64,000 bases of DNA from Achromobacter insolitus (GTDB taxonomy: Bacteria > Pseudomonadota > Gammaproteobacteria > Burkholderiales > Burkholderiaceae_B), in contig NZ_NJIF01000002.1 in the NCBI RefSeq assembly GCF_002209555.1, forward strand, positions 434,001 to 498,000, given 5' to 3'. Below, piece by piece: positions 30,745-39,583 of the stretch. Each line of letters begins with the position of its first letter. The stretch's first letter is position 1. Below the pieces are notes generated by a model that was not told where the DNA came from, made no database searches, and saw nothing but the letters and a program-made list of their open reading frames with translations. The position numbers and the translations under genes are program-made.

Positions 30745-32376
30745 TTACTTGGCGGGCTTGGCCGACATGGCCAGGGTGTACTGGTCGGCGCGGCCTTCGT
30801 AGGTCAGTCCCTTGCGGAACGCCCAGATGCTGCTTTCGAAATGCAGGGGGATGCTGGGCAGGTCGGCCAGTGCAAGCGTCAGCGATTCCTGCAGCAGCTT
30901 TTCCCGCGCGGCGGGGTCTACGGTGACCAGGGCGCGCTTGAACACGCGGTCGAACTCGGGGTTGTCATAGCCGCCGTAGTTGCTGGTGCCCAGGCCGTGC
31001 TCCTTGTCGAACGCGCTGACCCAATACTGCAGGAAGGACGAGGCCTCTCCCGTTTCGGACGACCAGCCGCCCATGGCGAAGCTGAACTCGCGCTTGGCGC
31101 GCTTGGGGAAGTACACCGAGCGCGTCATGGTGTCGACGGTGGTCTTGATGCCCACGCGGGACAGGTATTGCGCCACGGCCTGCGAAATCTGCGCGTCGTT
31201 GATGTAGCGGTCGTTGGTGGACGACACGGTCAGCTCGAAGCCGTCCGGGTAGCCCGCCTCGGCCAGCAGCTTCTTGGCGGCGGCGGGGTCGTACTTGAGC
31301 TCAGGCGGGTTGGGCAGGGTGCCGAACATGCCGTCGGGCAGGAACTGGTTGGCCGGGGTGGCGGCGCCGTCCATGATGCGCGCGGCGATGGTCTTGCGGT
31401 CGATGGCCAGCGAAATCGCGCGGCGCACCCGCGCGTCCTGCAATGGATTCTTGCCGTCCGCGGCTTTCACGAGGGGGCTGGGGTTGCGGCCCACGTCGGG
31501 CTGGAAGTACACCACGCGCACCGACGGCGTGATGACGTGGCCAAAGCCCGGCGTTTCCGAAATGCGCTTCACGTCGCGCGCGGCGGGATTTTCGATCAGA
31601 TCGAAGTCGCCTGCCAGCAGGCCCGTCAGGCGCGGGCCGGCAGCCGGCACGGGCACCAGCTTGACGTTTGCCCAGGCCGGCTTGTCGCCCCAGTAGGCGT
31701 CATTGCGCGCCAGCTCGATGGCGGTGCCCTTGACGTAGCTCTTCAAGGTGTACGGCCCGGTGCCGATCACCGAACGGCCGGTGTTGAAGTCGGCCACCGT
31801 GGGCCAGGCGCCGGTGACGCCGCACTTGTTCTTCAGGTCGAAGCTGATCGGGCCGTGTTCGGCGATGCCGTTCCACAGCATGCCCATGCGGGTCAGGTCA
31901 TTGGGCAGCAGCGGATAGGGCTGGCGCGTCTTGATCACCAACGTGTTGCCGTCGCGCACCTGCACGTCGGCGAACTTCTGGACGATGGACGGATACGAGC
32001 TGCTGATGGATTGTTCGTTGTTGACCACGCGGCAGAACGTAAACAGCACGTCCTGGGCGGTGAAGGGCTGGCCGTTGGAGAACTTGACGCCGTCGCGCAG
32101 CGTGAATTCCCAGGTCGTGTCGTCCACCGGCTTCCAGGCCGTCGCCAGGCGCGGGATCAGGTTCATCCTGGCGTCCTGGCCCACCAGCGTCTCGAACATG
32201 TGCGAGGTCATCGCGTCGTTCGGCGTGGCCTGGTGGTAGTGCGGATCCATGGATGTCGGCTCGGACGACAGGCCGATTTTCAGTGTGCCGGCGGCATCCT
32301 GCGCGATGGCCGCGGTCGTACAGGCGGCCATTGCACAGGCCGTGAGTATGCTGCGATAGAACGTCTGGGCAGACAC
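30745..32376 (-). CDS. dppA: Periplasmic peptide-binding protein (DppA/OppA family), operon copy
   Basis: A 543-residue solute-binding protein starting at a GTG at 32376, with AAAGGGA upstream. A signal peptide (about 26 residues, ending AIAQDA) precedes the SBP_bac_5 fold (LKIGLSSEPTSMDPHYH, then DGVKFSNGQPFTAQDVLFTFCR). It delivers ligand to DppBCDF encoded immediately downstream. A second, clearly paralogous protein is encoded at 34672-36285 and shares long identical stretches such as ESSIWAFRKG and VPVPAAGPRLTGLL. The ligand is unknown; peptides or N-acyl amino acids fit the neighbouring hydrolases. Confidence 0.92.
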   Translation of the reverse strand: MSAQTFYRSILTACAMAACTTAAIAQDAAGTLKIGLSSEPTSMDPHYHQATPNDAMTSHMFETLVGQDARMNLIPRLATAWKPVDDTTWEFTLRDGVKFSNGQPFTAQDVLFTFCRVVNNEQSISSSYPSIVQKFADVQVRDGNTLVIKTRQPYPLLPNDLTRMGMLWNGIAEHGPISFDLKNKCGVTGAWPTVADFNTGRSVIGTGPYTLKSYVKGTAIELARNDAYWGDKPAWANVKLVPVPAAGPRLTGLLAGDFDLIENPAARDVKRISETPGFGHVITPSVRVVYFQPDVGRNPSPLVKAADGKNPLQDARVRRAISLAIDRKTIAARIMDGAATPANQFLPDGMFGTLPNPPELKYDPAAAKKLLAEAGYPDGFELTVSSTNDRYINDAQISQAVAQYLSRVGIKTTVDTMTRSVYFPKRAKREFSFAMGGWSSETGEASSFLQYWVSAFDKEHGLGTSNYGGYDNPEFDRVFKRALVTVDPAAREKLLQESLTLALADLPSIPLHFESSIWAFRKGLTYEGRADQYTLAMSAKPAK

Positions 32377-32434
32377 GGATTTGTCCCTTTCTTGTATTGG
32401 TTTTGTATTGCGTGGCGGCGTGCCGCCAGGGCTC

Positions 32435-33406
32435 TCAGGCGATGGGCTGCGCCAGCCGCACCACGGTAACGCCCGGCCGCAGATTGGCGGTGGACGGCAT
32501 GATCAGGACGCAATCGTCGTAGGGAGTGACGACAGGCTCGCCTTCGGACCAGCCGATCAGGGTGCCGGCGGCTTCCAGCGTTTCCAGGCCTTTCCAGGGC
32601 TGGGCGAAGCGAAAATCGGCGCTCTTGGCGGCGATGGCGTGCGTCACGCGCAGTGCGCGCTGCGTCGAGGCAGCGGGGGCGAACCAGGCTTCGGGCAGGT
32701 CGCCGCGATCCACGGTGCCCGCCTGGATCAGGAAGCGCGCCATCTGGTCCACGGCCACGCCGCGCGCCTCGGGCGCGCCATGGAAGCCGCATTCGATCAG
32801 CAGCGACCGGGTGCCGTTGTCGCCGGCTTCGCCGAAGCGGCCGAAGTCGCGCATGCGCACGCCGGCAGCATGTCCGGCATCGGCAATGATGGTGGCGGGG
32901 TTGCCCAGCGCCAGCGCCAGGTCGATATTGCGCTGTTCCATGCCGGTCAGCTGCAGCGGCACGTCGGAATTGCTCATCGAATGGAAGTCGAGCAGCCAGT
33001 CGGCTTGTTCCACCCAGGGGCGGAGCTCGGCCGCCCGGCGGCGTTCCTGGCTGGTGGGGGCGCTGAGCTTGTCGTCGCTCCAGACGCGGTTCATGTCTTC
33101 GTCCACGAAGCGCGCCGGCGCGTAGTTGGCGGGGTCGAAGCGGTCGAATGCGGCCAGATTGCAAAAGGCCAGCGTCAACGAACCGCGGCGCGGCCGCAGG
33201 CCCGCTGCCAGAGCCTCCTTCAGCGCCCAGGCGCCGCAGAGTTCATTGCCGTGGATCAGCGCGCTCAACATGACGCTCTTGCCCGGCGCGCCCGAATCGA
33301 AATGCCAGACCCCCGGCGTGTCCGTGTTGCCCGCTCGCTCCGCGGACAAGTCCGGACAGGCAAGAAGAAACGGGCGCGGTAGGGACGCGGGGGCGGGCGT
33401 AGGCAT
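32435..33406 (-). CDS. Succinylglutamate desuccinylase/aspartoacylase-family (AstE/AspA-like) zinc deacylase
   Basis: A 323-residue cytoplasmic zinc hydrolase of the M14-like family that removes acyl groups from N-acyl amino acids. The first zinc motif is HGNE (His52, Glu55, in SALIHGNELCGAW), the second is the His of LLDFHSMSN near residue 148, and LLIECGFHG supplies the catalytic glutamate region. It is longer than aspartoacylase and closer to the generic succinylglutamate desuccinylase group. It is the first gene of the minus-strand dpp operon, 58 bp before dppA. This suggests that the imported ligand is an N-acylated amino acid or peptide. Confidence 0.82.
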   Translation of the reverse strand: MPTPAPASLPRPFLLACPDLSAERAGNTDTPGVWHFDSGAPGKSVMLSALIHGNELCGAWALKEALAAGLRPRRGSLTLAFCNLAAFDRFDPANYAPARFVDEDMNRVWSDDKLSAPTSQERRRAAELRPWVEQADWLLDFHSMSNSDVPLQLTGMEQRNIDLALALGNPATIIADAGHAAGVRMRDFGRFGEAGDNGTRSLLIECGFHGAPEARGVAVDQMARFLIQAGTVDRGDLPEAWFAPAASTQRALRVTHAIAAKSADFRFAQPWKGLETLEAAGTLIGWSEGEPVVTPYDDCVLIMPSTANLRPGVTVVRLAQPIA

Positions 33407-33682
33407 GGGAACTCCGATGAGGCGACGGGATTGTATAGGCGATGGCGTTGGGGTGGCGGCTAGGAGCCGGCAAGGGCGCGCGTCGCGGCGCGGCGGGCGC
33501 TGAAAAGGGCTGCTAGCACGGGTTTTCCCTTATATATGGGGCGCGTCAGGCACGCGCCGCCTTCGTGTATTGGGCGAATTCTAGGAGCTTGGCTGCTTTC
33601 TCTACAATTAGAATATTTATCTAAAGCTTTGCAGAAAAAGCAAAGCTTGCGACATCCAAGCTTGCAGCTCATTGGGGGCCAC
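33407..33682. promoter_or_regulatory. 276-bp divergent control region with perfect 9-bp inverted repeat
   Basis: The region lies between the deacylase-dpp operon (minus) and a LysR gene (plus). It holds AAGCTTTGC-N7-GCAAAGCTT (33624-33632 and 33640-33648), a perfect inverted repeat, and TCCC-TTATATAT-GGGG at 33526-33541. The first is well placed to be the LysR autoregulatory site. No gene was seen here apart from a possible N-terminal extension of the LysR frame. Confidence 0.45.
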
Positions 33683-34597
33683 GTGCACGGCATAGCGTTG
33701 AAGTACTTTCTGGAGGTTGCCCAGGCGGGCAGCCTGAGCGGCGCCTCCGAGCGTCTGCACGTGGCGGTGTCGGCCATCAGCCGGCAGATCGCCAAGTTGG
33801 AAGAGGAGGCGGGAGCGCCGCTATTCGAGCGCGCCGCGCGGGGCATGGTCCTGAGCGAAGCGGGCCAGCTTTTGCTGGCGCACGCCCGGCGCACCATGCT
33901 CGAAGCCGATTCGGTGCTGCAGGAAATTGCCGCCATGAAGGGCACCGCGCGCAACGAGATCCGGGTGGCTTCGGTGGAGGGCGTGGCGCGGATTTTCCTG
34001 CCCTCGGTGATGGCGCGCTTTCGGCGCGATTGGCCCAATATCCGCTTCGATCTGTTTGTGGGGTCTCCCGCCGAAGTCAGCCGCCGCGTGGCGGAAGGCA
34101 GCGTCGAGCTGGGCATGGTGTTCATTGCCGAGCGCATCGGCGGGGTCAGTCCGCGCTATTCGCGCCGCGCGCCGGTGCATGCGGTGATGGCAGCCGACCA
34201 TCCCCTGGCGGGCCGGGCCAGCGTCAGCCTGCAGGACCTGAGCCAATATCCTCTCGCCCTGACCGGGCCCGGCACCACTACGCGGCAGCTCTTCGAGATG
34301 GGCTGCGCGCTGGAGTCGGTGCAGCTGGAACCGGCGTTGACCTGCAATGACTCCTCGCCGCTGCATGGCTTTGTCTTCGGGTCGGATGCCATCATGCTCA
34401 GCGGCTACATTTCCGTGGCCTGGAGCCTGCGGCGCGACGAGCTCATCGCCGTGCCGATTTCCAATGCGGAACTGCAGTCGCGCACGTTGCAGATCCAGGT
34501 CATGCCGGGCCGGGTGCTGCCGCCCGCGGCGGAAGCGTTCGCTGAAATGCTGGTAAGCGAACTGGACAGCGCGTTGCAAGGCAAGGCGGCTGCCTAG
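33683..34597 (+). CDS. LysR-type transcriptional regulator, probable regulator of the dpp operon
   Basis: This 304-residue protein is taken to start at a GTG at 33683 (MHGIALKYFLEVAQAGSLSG). The winged helix-turn-helix is intact (ERLHVAVSAISRQIAKLEEE) and the effector domain follows from about residue 90. It is divergent from the deacylase-dppABCDF operon and sits between the two dppA paralogues, so it probably controls one or both. The frame stays open upstream to 33536, but that part overlaps the inverted repeat and does not look like a LysR N-terminus. Confidence 0.85.
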   Translation: MHGIALKYFLEVAQAGSLSGASERLHVAVSAISRQIAKLEEEAGAPLFERAARGMVLSEAGQLLLAHARRTMLEADSVLQEIAAMKGTARNEIRVASVEGVARIFLPSVMARFRRDWPNIRFDLFVGSPAEVSRRVAEGSVELGMVFIAERIGGVSPRYSRRAPVHAVMAADHPLAGRASVSLQDLSQYPLALTGPGTTTRQLFEMGCALESVQLEPALTCNDSSPLHGFVFGSDAIMLSGYISVAWSLRRDELIAVPISNAELQSRTLQIQVMPGRVLPPAAEAFAEMLVSELDSALQGKAAA

Positions 34598-34624
34598 CGC
34601 GTGAAAACGGTCCTGGGGGCAAAA

Positions 34625-34653
34625 AAAAGCGGCTGCGCGAGGCAGCCGCTTTT
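34625..34653. terminator. Bidirectional terminator between LysR gene and second dppA-like gene
   Basis: A 12-bp stem AAAAGCGGCTGC / GCAGCCGCTTTT (34625-34636 and 34642-34653) lies within a run of A on the left and T on the right. It can serve both convergent genes. Confidence 0.85.
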
Positions 34654-34671
34654 CATTTCAGGCGGACCTGA

Positions 34672-36285
34672 TTACTGCTTTTCCGGCGTGACCGAGGTGG
34701 CCAGCGTGTACTGGTCGCGGCGGCCTTCGTAGGTGATGCCCTTGCGGAAGGCCCAGATGCTGCTTTCGAAATGCAGCGGGATCAGCGGCACGTTGTCCAG
34801 CGCGATCTGGGTGGATTCCTGCAGCAGCTTTTCGCGCTTGGGCGCGTCCACCGTCACGATGGCTTCCTTGTAGACCTTGTCGAAGTCAGCATTGCTGAAG
34901 CCGCCGTAGTTGCTGGTGCCCAGGCTCTTGGGGGAGTCCAGGGACGCCACCCACAGCTGGAACAGCGCCGAGGCTTCACCCGTTTCCGCCGGCCAGCCGC
35001 CCATGGAGAAGCTGAATTCACGCTTGGCGCGCTTGGGGAAGTAGATGGAAGCCGTCATGGCGTCCACGTTGGTCTTGATGCCGACGCGGGCCAGATACTG
35101 GGCCACGGCTTGCGCCACCTGGCCGTCGTTCACATAGCGGTCATTGGTGGACGACAGCGTCAGCTCAAAGCCGTTCGGGTAGCCGGCTTCGGCCAGCAGC
35201 TTCTTGGCGCCTTCCGGGTCGAACTTGATTTCCGGGGCCTTGGGCAGCGCACCGAACATGCCGTCGGGCATGTATTGGTAGGCCGGGGTAGCCATGCCGT
35301 CCATGATGCGGGCGGTGATGGTCTTGCGGTCGATGGCCATCGAAATCGCGCGGCGCACGCGCAGGTCCTGCAGCGGGTTCTTGCCGTCGGCGCTCTTGAC
35401 GAACGGGCTCGGGTTGCGGCCCACGTCCGGCTGGAAGAACACCAGGCGGGTCGACGGGGTGGCCACGAAGCCGAACTTGGGATTGTCCTTCAGGCGCGGC
35501 AGGTCGCGCGCGGCGGGGTTTTCGATCATGTCGAAGTCGCCGGACAGCAGGCCGGTCAGGCGCGGGCCCGCGGCGGGCACCGGCACGAACTTCACTTCCT
35601 TCCAGTACGGCTTGGGGCCCCAATAGTTCTCGTTGCGGACCAGCTCGATGCCGGTGCCCTTGACGTAGGACTTCAGGGTGTAAGGGCCGGTGCCGATAGC
35701 ATCCTTGCCGTTGTTGAAGTCGGCCACGGTGGGCCAGGCGCCGGTCACGCCGCAACCGTTCTTGGGATCGAACGTGAGCTTGCCGTGCTCGACGATGCCG
35801 TTCCAGACGATGGGCAGCGAGCGCGCCAGTTCGGCGGGCATCAGGGGGAAGGGTTCACCGGTCTTGATGATCACCGTGTGCGCGTCCGGCGTTTGCACGT
35901 CGGTAATGCGCTTGGTCATGTCCATGTAGGACTGCGACACGTTGGTTTCGTTGTTCAGCGTGCGGCAGATCGTGAACAGCACATCCTCGGACGTGAAGGG
36001 CTTGCCGTTGGAGAACTTGACGTCGTCGCGCAGCTTGAATTCCCAGGTCTGGTCATCCAGAGTCTTCCAGGAGGTGGCCAGGGCGGGCACCAGTTTCATG
36101 TCGGCGCTGCGGCCCACCAGCGAACTGTAGACGTGCGCGGAGAACGCGTCGTTCTGCGTCATCTTGTGGTAGTGGGGATCCGCCGAAGTGGGTTCGGCCG
36201 ACAGGCCGATCTTCAGCGTCTGGGCTTGGGCGGCGGCCAGGGGAATGGCGGCGGCCGCAAGGGCCAGGGTAGTGCGCAACTTCAT
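34672..36285 (-). CDS. Periplasmic peptide-binding protein (DppA/OppA family), monocistronic paralogue
   Basis: A 537-residue solute-binding protein with a clean signal peptide (MKLRTTLALAAAAIPLAAAQA, cleavage near residue 21). It is closely similar along its whole length to the binding protein at 30745-32376. No permease or ATPase gene accompanies it. It has its own strong promoter (36417-36446) and a bidirectional terminator, so it is a separate transcription unit. Sharing the DppBCDF permease with the operon copy and widening the substrate range is the simplest reading, but this is inferred. Confidence 0.92.
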   Translation of the reverse strand: MKLRTTLALAAAAIPLAAAQAQTLKIGLSAEPTSADPHYHKMTQNDAFSAHVYSSLVGRSADMKLVPALATSWKTLDDQTWEFKLRDDVKFSNGKPFTSEDVLFTICRTLNNETNVSQSYMDMTKRITDVQTPDAHTVIIKTGEPFPLMPAELARSLPIVWNGIVEHGKLTFDPKNGCGVTGAWPTVADFNNGKDAIGTGPYTLKSYVKGTGIELVRNENYWGPKPYWKEVKFVPVPAAGPRLTGLLSGDFDMIENPAARDLPRLKDNPKFGFVATPSTRLVFFQPDVGRNPSPFVKSADGKNPLQDLRVRRAISMAIDRKTITARIMDGMATPAYQYMPDGMFGALPKAPEIKFDPEGAKKLLAEAGYPNGFELTLSSTNDRYVNDGQVAQAVAQYLARVGIKTNVDAMTASIYFPKRAKREFSFSMGGWPAETGEASALFQLWVASLDSPKSLGTSNYGGFSNADFDKVYKEAIVTVDAPKREKLLQESTQIALDNVPLIPLHFESSIWAFRKGITYEGRRDQYTLATSVTPEKQ

Positions 36286-36670
36286 GGTGACAACTCCGGA
36301 TGGGGAACGAACCGGATCGCGCCTGCGTGTAAACCAGCCTGCGCCAGCCGCGCTTGCGGCGTCGCCTGGAAGGGGGCTCAGGGGGGTTTGGCGCCGGGCA
36401 CGACGGCAAGGGGCCGATTATCGGTAGGGCGTTCGCGCACTGTCAATGCGCAAAGGCAAGCGCGGCGCTAGGGAAAACGCGGAGAGGGAGGGGAAAGAGG
36501 GCGCCGCGCTGCCTCGTCTGGAGGCCTGCGCGGCGCGATGGCGCCCGGGTGAGGGACGGGGCGCCGAAAAACCGCCGCAAAGGGCGCCGGGAAGCCGGCG
36601 GGCGTTGCGGCGGGGCGCGCCAGGCTGAATCGCGGGAGATCGATCGCGACTCAGGCCGGCGCGGCAGGGC
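36286..36670. other. 385-bp intergenic region with dppA-like promoter and GC-rich spacer
   Basis: It contains the minus-strand promoter at 36417-36446 and a leader of about 120 bases for the dppA-like gene. From 36447 to 36670 it is purine- and GC-rich with small inverted repeats (for example TGAATCGCG / CGCGACTCA near 36626-36653, one mismatch). No credible coding region was seen. Long leaders of dppA genes are sRNA targets in enterobacteria, but no such site could be identified here. Confidence 0.5.
36417..36446 (-). promoter_or_regulatory. Strong sigma70-type promoter of the second dppA-like gene
   Basis: On the minus strand, TTGACA (36441-36446) and GATAAT (36417-36422) are separated by 18 bases. 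The -35 box is perfect and the -10 has one mismatch. Transcription would begin near 36410, giving a leader of about 125 bases. Confidence 0.7.
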
Positions 36671-36904
36671 TTACCACTGCGAGCCGGAGAAGCGCGAGCT
36701 GGCGGCGCGGGCCTTGTTCATCGAATCGTTCACTTCGTCGATGAAGGAAAACACGGCGGCAACAGCTGCCACTACGGCTTGGCCAGCCTTCTTCAGGTTG
36801 GTCAGCGGATGGGAATTCGGTTGGTTCTCGAGGGCGCCGCGGAGCAGATCGCGCTCCAGCGCGTCGGTCAGGCGGGCAGTGTGGTTCAGGGTCAGTTCGC
36901 TCAT
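36671..36904 (-). CDS. Small protein of unknown function (77 residues)
   Basis: A 77-residue protein starting MSELTLNHTARLTDALERDL, with CTGGAG about 8 bases before the ATG. The first 30 residues look like a charged helix, followed by a short alanine/valine-rich hydrophobic stretch (GQAVVAAVAAVFSFI, about residues 41-55) and a polar helix ending SSRFSGSQW. It could be membrane-attached or an amphipathic granule- or envelope-associated protein. No family is recognised. Its promoter is well formed and overlaps tandem palindromes, implying strong but regulated expression. It is not a fragment of a neighbouring gene. Confidence 0.6.
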   Translation of the reverse strand: MSELTLNHTARLTDALERDLLRGALENQPNSHPLTNLKKAGQAVVAAVAAVFSFIDEVNDSMNKARAASSRFSGSQW

Positions 36905-36939
36905 GGTTTGCTCCAGTCCGTTTCGTCTTGGTGTAAACC

Positions 36940-36993
36940 ATTATAGGGATAACCCTAAGGTCGATGCAATGCTATTTTTAGGGTAAACCCCTA
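36940..36993 (-). promoter_or_regulatory. Promoter of the small-protein gene with two tandem palindromes
   Basis: On the minus strand, TTGCAT (36964-36969) and a perfect TATAAT (36940-36945) are 18 bases apart. One imperfect palindrome, TAGGGATAACCCTAA (36944-36958), overlaps the spacer and -10 box. A second, TTAGGGTAAACCCCTA (36978-36993), lies just upstream of the -35 box, about 34 bp centre to centre. The arrangement is typical of a repressor binding two sites around a promoter. Confidence 0.6.
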
Positions 36994-37024
36994 TATGTTG
37001 TAAAAATGTTTATTCCACAGGGAC

Positions 37025-37885
37025 TTAGCCGGCGTTTCGCAGGGCGCGAGCAGCGTCCGCCAACTCTCCGGCGGTCAGTCCGATGGGGCCGACACCCTGG
37101 GCGACCAGCGCGTCCGCCGCCGCGCCGTGCAGCCAGACCGCCCCGGCCACGGCTTGGTCCAGAGGCAGCCTCTGGGCGATCAGCGAGCCCAGCATGCCGG
37201 CCAATACGTCCCCGGTTCCAGCGGTGGCAAGCCCTGGATTGCCGCTGGTATTGACCCGCAAGCCGCCGCCGGGGGAGCAGACCAGGGTGCCCGCGCCCTT
37301 CAGTACGACCCACGCCCGGTAGCGCAGCGCCAATTGCGTGGCGGCACTTGGGCGGTCGGCCTGCACCGCGGCCGTGTCCATGCCCAGCAACCGGCCGGCT
37401 TCCGCCGGATGAGGCGTAAGCACCACGGGACCGTCGCCCCAGTTGGGCCGGATGTCGCCGCGGGCAAGCAGGTTCAGGCCGTCCGCATCCAGCACCAGCG
37501 GGGCCTCTTGACGCAGCACGAACAATTCGGACAGCGAGTTGGCCGCGAGCGCGCCCGTGCCAATGCCGCATCCCGCCACCCAGGCGGTAACGCCCCAGTC
37601 TTCCTCCAGCAGCGAGCGGGCGTCGCGCAGCATCAGTTCCGGCTGCAGCGGGTCGCAGGCGAGCGGTGCGGCGTCCTGGGCAAAACCGACCAGCACCTTG
37701 CCGGCGCCGGTCTTCAAGGCGGCGCGTGCGGCCAGCAGGGCGGCGCCCGTCATGCCGGGGCCGCCGCCCACCACCCCCACCGTACCGAAACTGCCTTTGT
37801 GCGTATCCTGGGCGCGCGGCGCGAACAGAGCGGGCAGGAAAGCGCGGTCGATGGCGTCGCCGACGGGCGGGACGGTAGTGTTCAT
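37025..37885 (-). CDS. nnrD: ADP/ATP-dependent NAD(P)H-hydrate dehydratase (YjeF C-terminal domain only)
   Basis: A 286-residue ribokinase-like repair enzyme that dehydrates the damaged S-form of NAD(P)H hydrate back to NAD(P)H. Recognisable segments are [47 protein letters not shown] and the [16 protein letters not shown] nucleotide-binding motif. The epimerase domain (NnrE) fused to it in E. coli is absent and must be encoded elsewhere if present. The start is the ATG at 37885. The small-protein gene lies downstream, with about 120 bp including its own promoter between them. Confidence 0.9.
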   Translation of the reverse strand: MNTTVPPVGDAIDRAFLPALFAPRAQDTHKGSFGTVGVVGGGPGMTGAALLAARAALKTGAGKVLVGFAQDAAPLACDPLQPELMLRDARSLLEEDWGVTAWVAGCGIGTGALAANSLSELFVLRQEAPLVLDADGLNLLARGDIRPNWGDGPVVLTPHPAEAGRLLGMDTAAVQADRPSAATQLALRYRAWVVLKGAGTLVCSPGGGLRVNTSGNPGLATAGTGDVLAGMLGSLIAQRLPLDQAVAGAVWLHGAAADALVAQGVGPIGLTAGELADAARALRNAG

Positions 37886-37998
37886 GGGCTGAGGCTCCAG
37901 GGGAAATCGGCGTGGCGCGATGACGTCTATCTACTATAGTGCGCCCAAACCGGCCGGCATCCGGCCAGGCCTAAAGACGAGACGACGTGGAGACAAAC

Positions 37999-38832
37999 AT
38001 GAGCGACATCACGCTGGAACACTATTCCGCCTATGAGTCCCTGAAATTGCGCCGCCATCCTGGCGGGGTGCTGGAGGTGATCATGGGCGCCAAGGGTGGC
38101 AAACCGGGCAAGCTGTCCACCGCCGATGACCGCATGCACCGTGAGCTGGCCGACATCTGGCGCGACATCGATACCGACCCGGACACCCGGGTCGTCGTGA
38201 TCCGTGGCGAGGGCAAGGGCTTTTCGGGCGGAGGCGACCTGGACCTGGTGCAGCAGATGGCCGACGACTTCGACGTGCGCACCCGCGTCTGGCGCGAAGC
38301 CCGCGACCTGGTCTACAACATCATTAACTGCAACAAGCCCATTGTGTCCGCCATGCACGGCGCGGCCGTGGGGGCGGGGCTGGTAGCCGGCCTGTTGGCC
38401 GACATCTCCATCGCGGCGCGCGATGCGCGCATCATCGACGGCCACACCCGGCTGGGCGTGACGGCGGGCGACCACGCAGCTATCGTCTGGCCGCTGCTTT
38501 GCGGCATGGCGCGCGCCAAGTACTACTTGATGCTGTGCGAAACCGTCACCGGCGAGGAAGCCGAGCGCATCGGCCTGGTGTCCCTGTGCGTGGACGAGGC
38601 CGAGTTGATCGGCCGCGCTTTCGAGGTCGCCAACAAGCTGGCCGCGGGTTCCCAGACCGCCATCCGCTGGACCAAGTATTCGCTGAACAACTGGCTGCGC
38701 ATGGCCGGCCCCAGTTTCGATACCTCGCTGGCGCTGGAGTTCATGGGGTTTGGCGGCCCGGACGTGCGCGAAGGGATTCAGTCCCTGCGCGAACGCCGGG
38801 CGCCGAACTTCCGGCCCGACTCGCCGTTTTGA
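37999..38832 (+). CDS. Crotonase-family protein lacking canonical hydratase glutamates
   Basis: A 277-residue crotonase-fold protein starting at the ATG at 37999 behind GTGGAGA. The oxyanion-hole segment [14 protein letters not shown] is present. The position of the first catalytic glutamate reads [19 protein letters not shown] and that of the second reads [13 protein letters not shown], so neither hydratase glutamate is there. It could be an isomerase, hydrolase or decarboxylase of the superfamily acting on acyl-CoA. It is convergent with the next crotonase gene. Membership in the superfamily is firm; the reaction is open. Confidence 0.8.
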   Translation: MSDITLEHYSAYESLKLRRHPGGVLEVIMGAKGGKPGKLSTADDRMHRELADIWRDIDTDPDTRVVVIRGEGKGFSGGGDLDLVQQMADDFDVRTRVWREARDLVYNIINCNKPIVSAMHGAAVGAGLVAGLLADISIAARDARIIDGHTRLGVTAGDHAAIVWPLLCGMARAKYYLMLCETVTGEEAERIGLVSLCVDEAELIGRAFEVANKLAAGSQTAIRWTKYSLNNWLRMAGPSFDTSLALEFMGFGGPDVREGIQSLRERRAPNFRPDSPF

Positions 38833-38842
38833 GGTTCCCGGC

Positions 38843-39583
38843 CTATTTCTTGAAGAACTTCGCGAATGCCGCCTGCGCCTCTTCTGATTGCAGGCGGATG
38901 CTGAACTGCTGGGCCTCGTAATCCAGCGTGTCCTGGATGGACTGGCGGTCCGGACGGCGCAGCATGGCCTTCGTCAGGCGCAGGGCGGCGGGCGGTTGGC
39001 GCGCCAGGTCGGCGGCGGCGGCTTGCGCCGCGGCCAGTGCCTGACCTTTGGGCACCGCTGCGGTGGCCAGTCCTGCGTCGCAGGCTTCCTGCGCCGTGAA
39101 TGCCTTGCCCTGCAGCAGCCATTCAGCGGCGCGGCGGGCGCCGGCCAAACGCGGCATCAGCAGGCTGGAAGCACCTTCGGGGCACAGGCCCAGCGCCACG
39201 AATGGCATGCGCAAGGTGGCGCCATCTCCGATGTAGACAAAATCACAGTGCTGCAAAAGGGTCACGCCGATGCCGATGGCATAGCCTTCGACCGCGGCAA
39301 TGACGGGCACGTCGGCCATGGTCAGCGCGCGCAGGAAGGTCAGGCCGGCGCTGTCGCCCGCTCCGCGCTCTGCCTGGAAGTCGCGCAGATCGTTGCCGGC
39401 GGTGAAGTGTTCGCCTGCGCCGGTAAGGATCACCGCGGCCACCGCGGTGTCGGCGGAGGCGAGCGCAATCTGTTCGGTCAGCGCGGCATAGGTGGCCGTG
39501 TCCAGGGCGTTGCGGCGATCGGGGCGGTTGATGGTCAGCGTCAGCACCGCGCCGTCGCGGCTGACCTGCAGCCCGGCGCTCAT
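38843..39583 (-). CDS. Enoyl-CoA hydratase/isomerase family protein (likely delta3-delta2 enoyl-CoA isomerase type)
   Basis: A 246-residue crotonase-fold enzyme. The oxyanion segment GEHFTAGNDLRDF is intact. The first hydratase glutamate is missing (GYAIGIGVTLLQHCD), but FVALGLCPEGASSLLMPRLAG carries the PEG-x-SS motif whose glutamate is catalytic in delta3-delta2 enoyl-CoA isomerases. The ATG at 39583 overlaps the stop of the nitronate monooxygenase-like gene by 4 bp, so the two are translationally coupled. It probably moves double bonds during breakdown of unsaturated acyl-CoA. Confidence 0.82.
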   Translation of the reverse strand: MSAGLQVSRDGAVLTLTINRPDRRNALDTATYAALTEQIALASADTAVAAVILTGAGEHFTAGNDLRDFQAERGAGDSAGLTFLRALTMADVPVIAAVEGYAIGIGVTLLQHCDFVYIGDGATLRMPFVALGLCPEGASSLLMPRLAGARRAAEWLLQGKAFTAQEACDAGLATAAVPKGQALAAAQAAAADLARQPPAALRLTKAMLRRPDRQSIQDTLDYEAQQFSIRLQSEEAQAAFAKFFKK

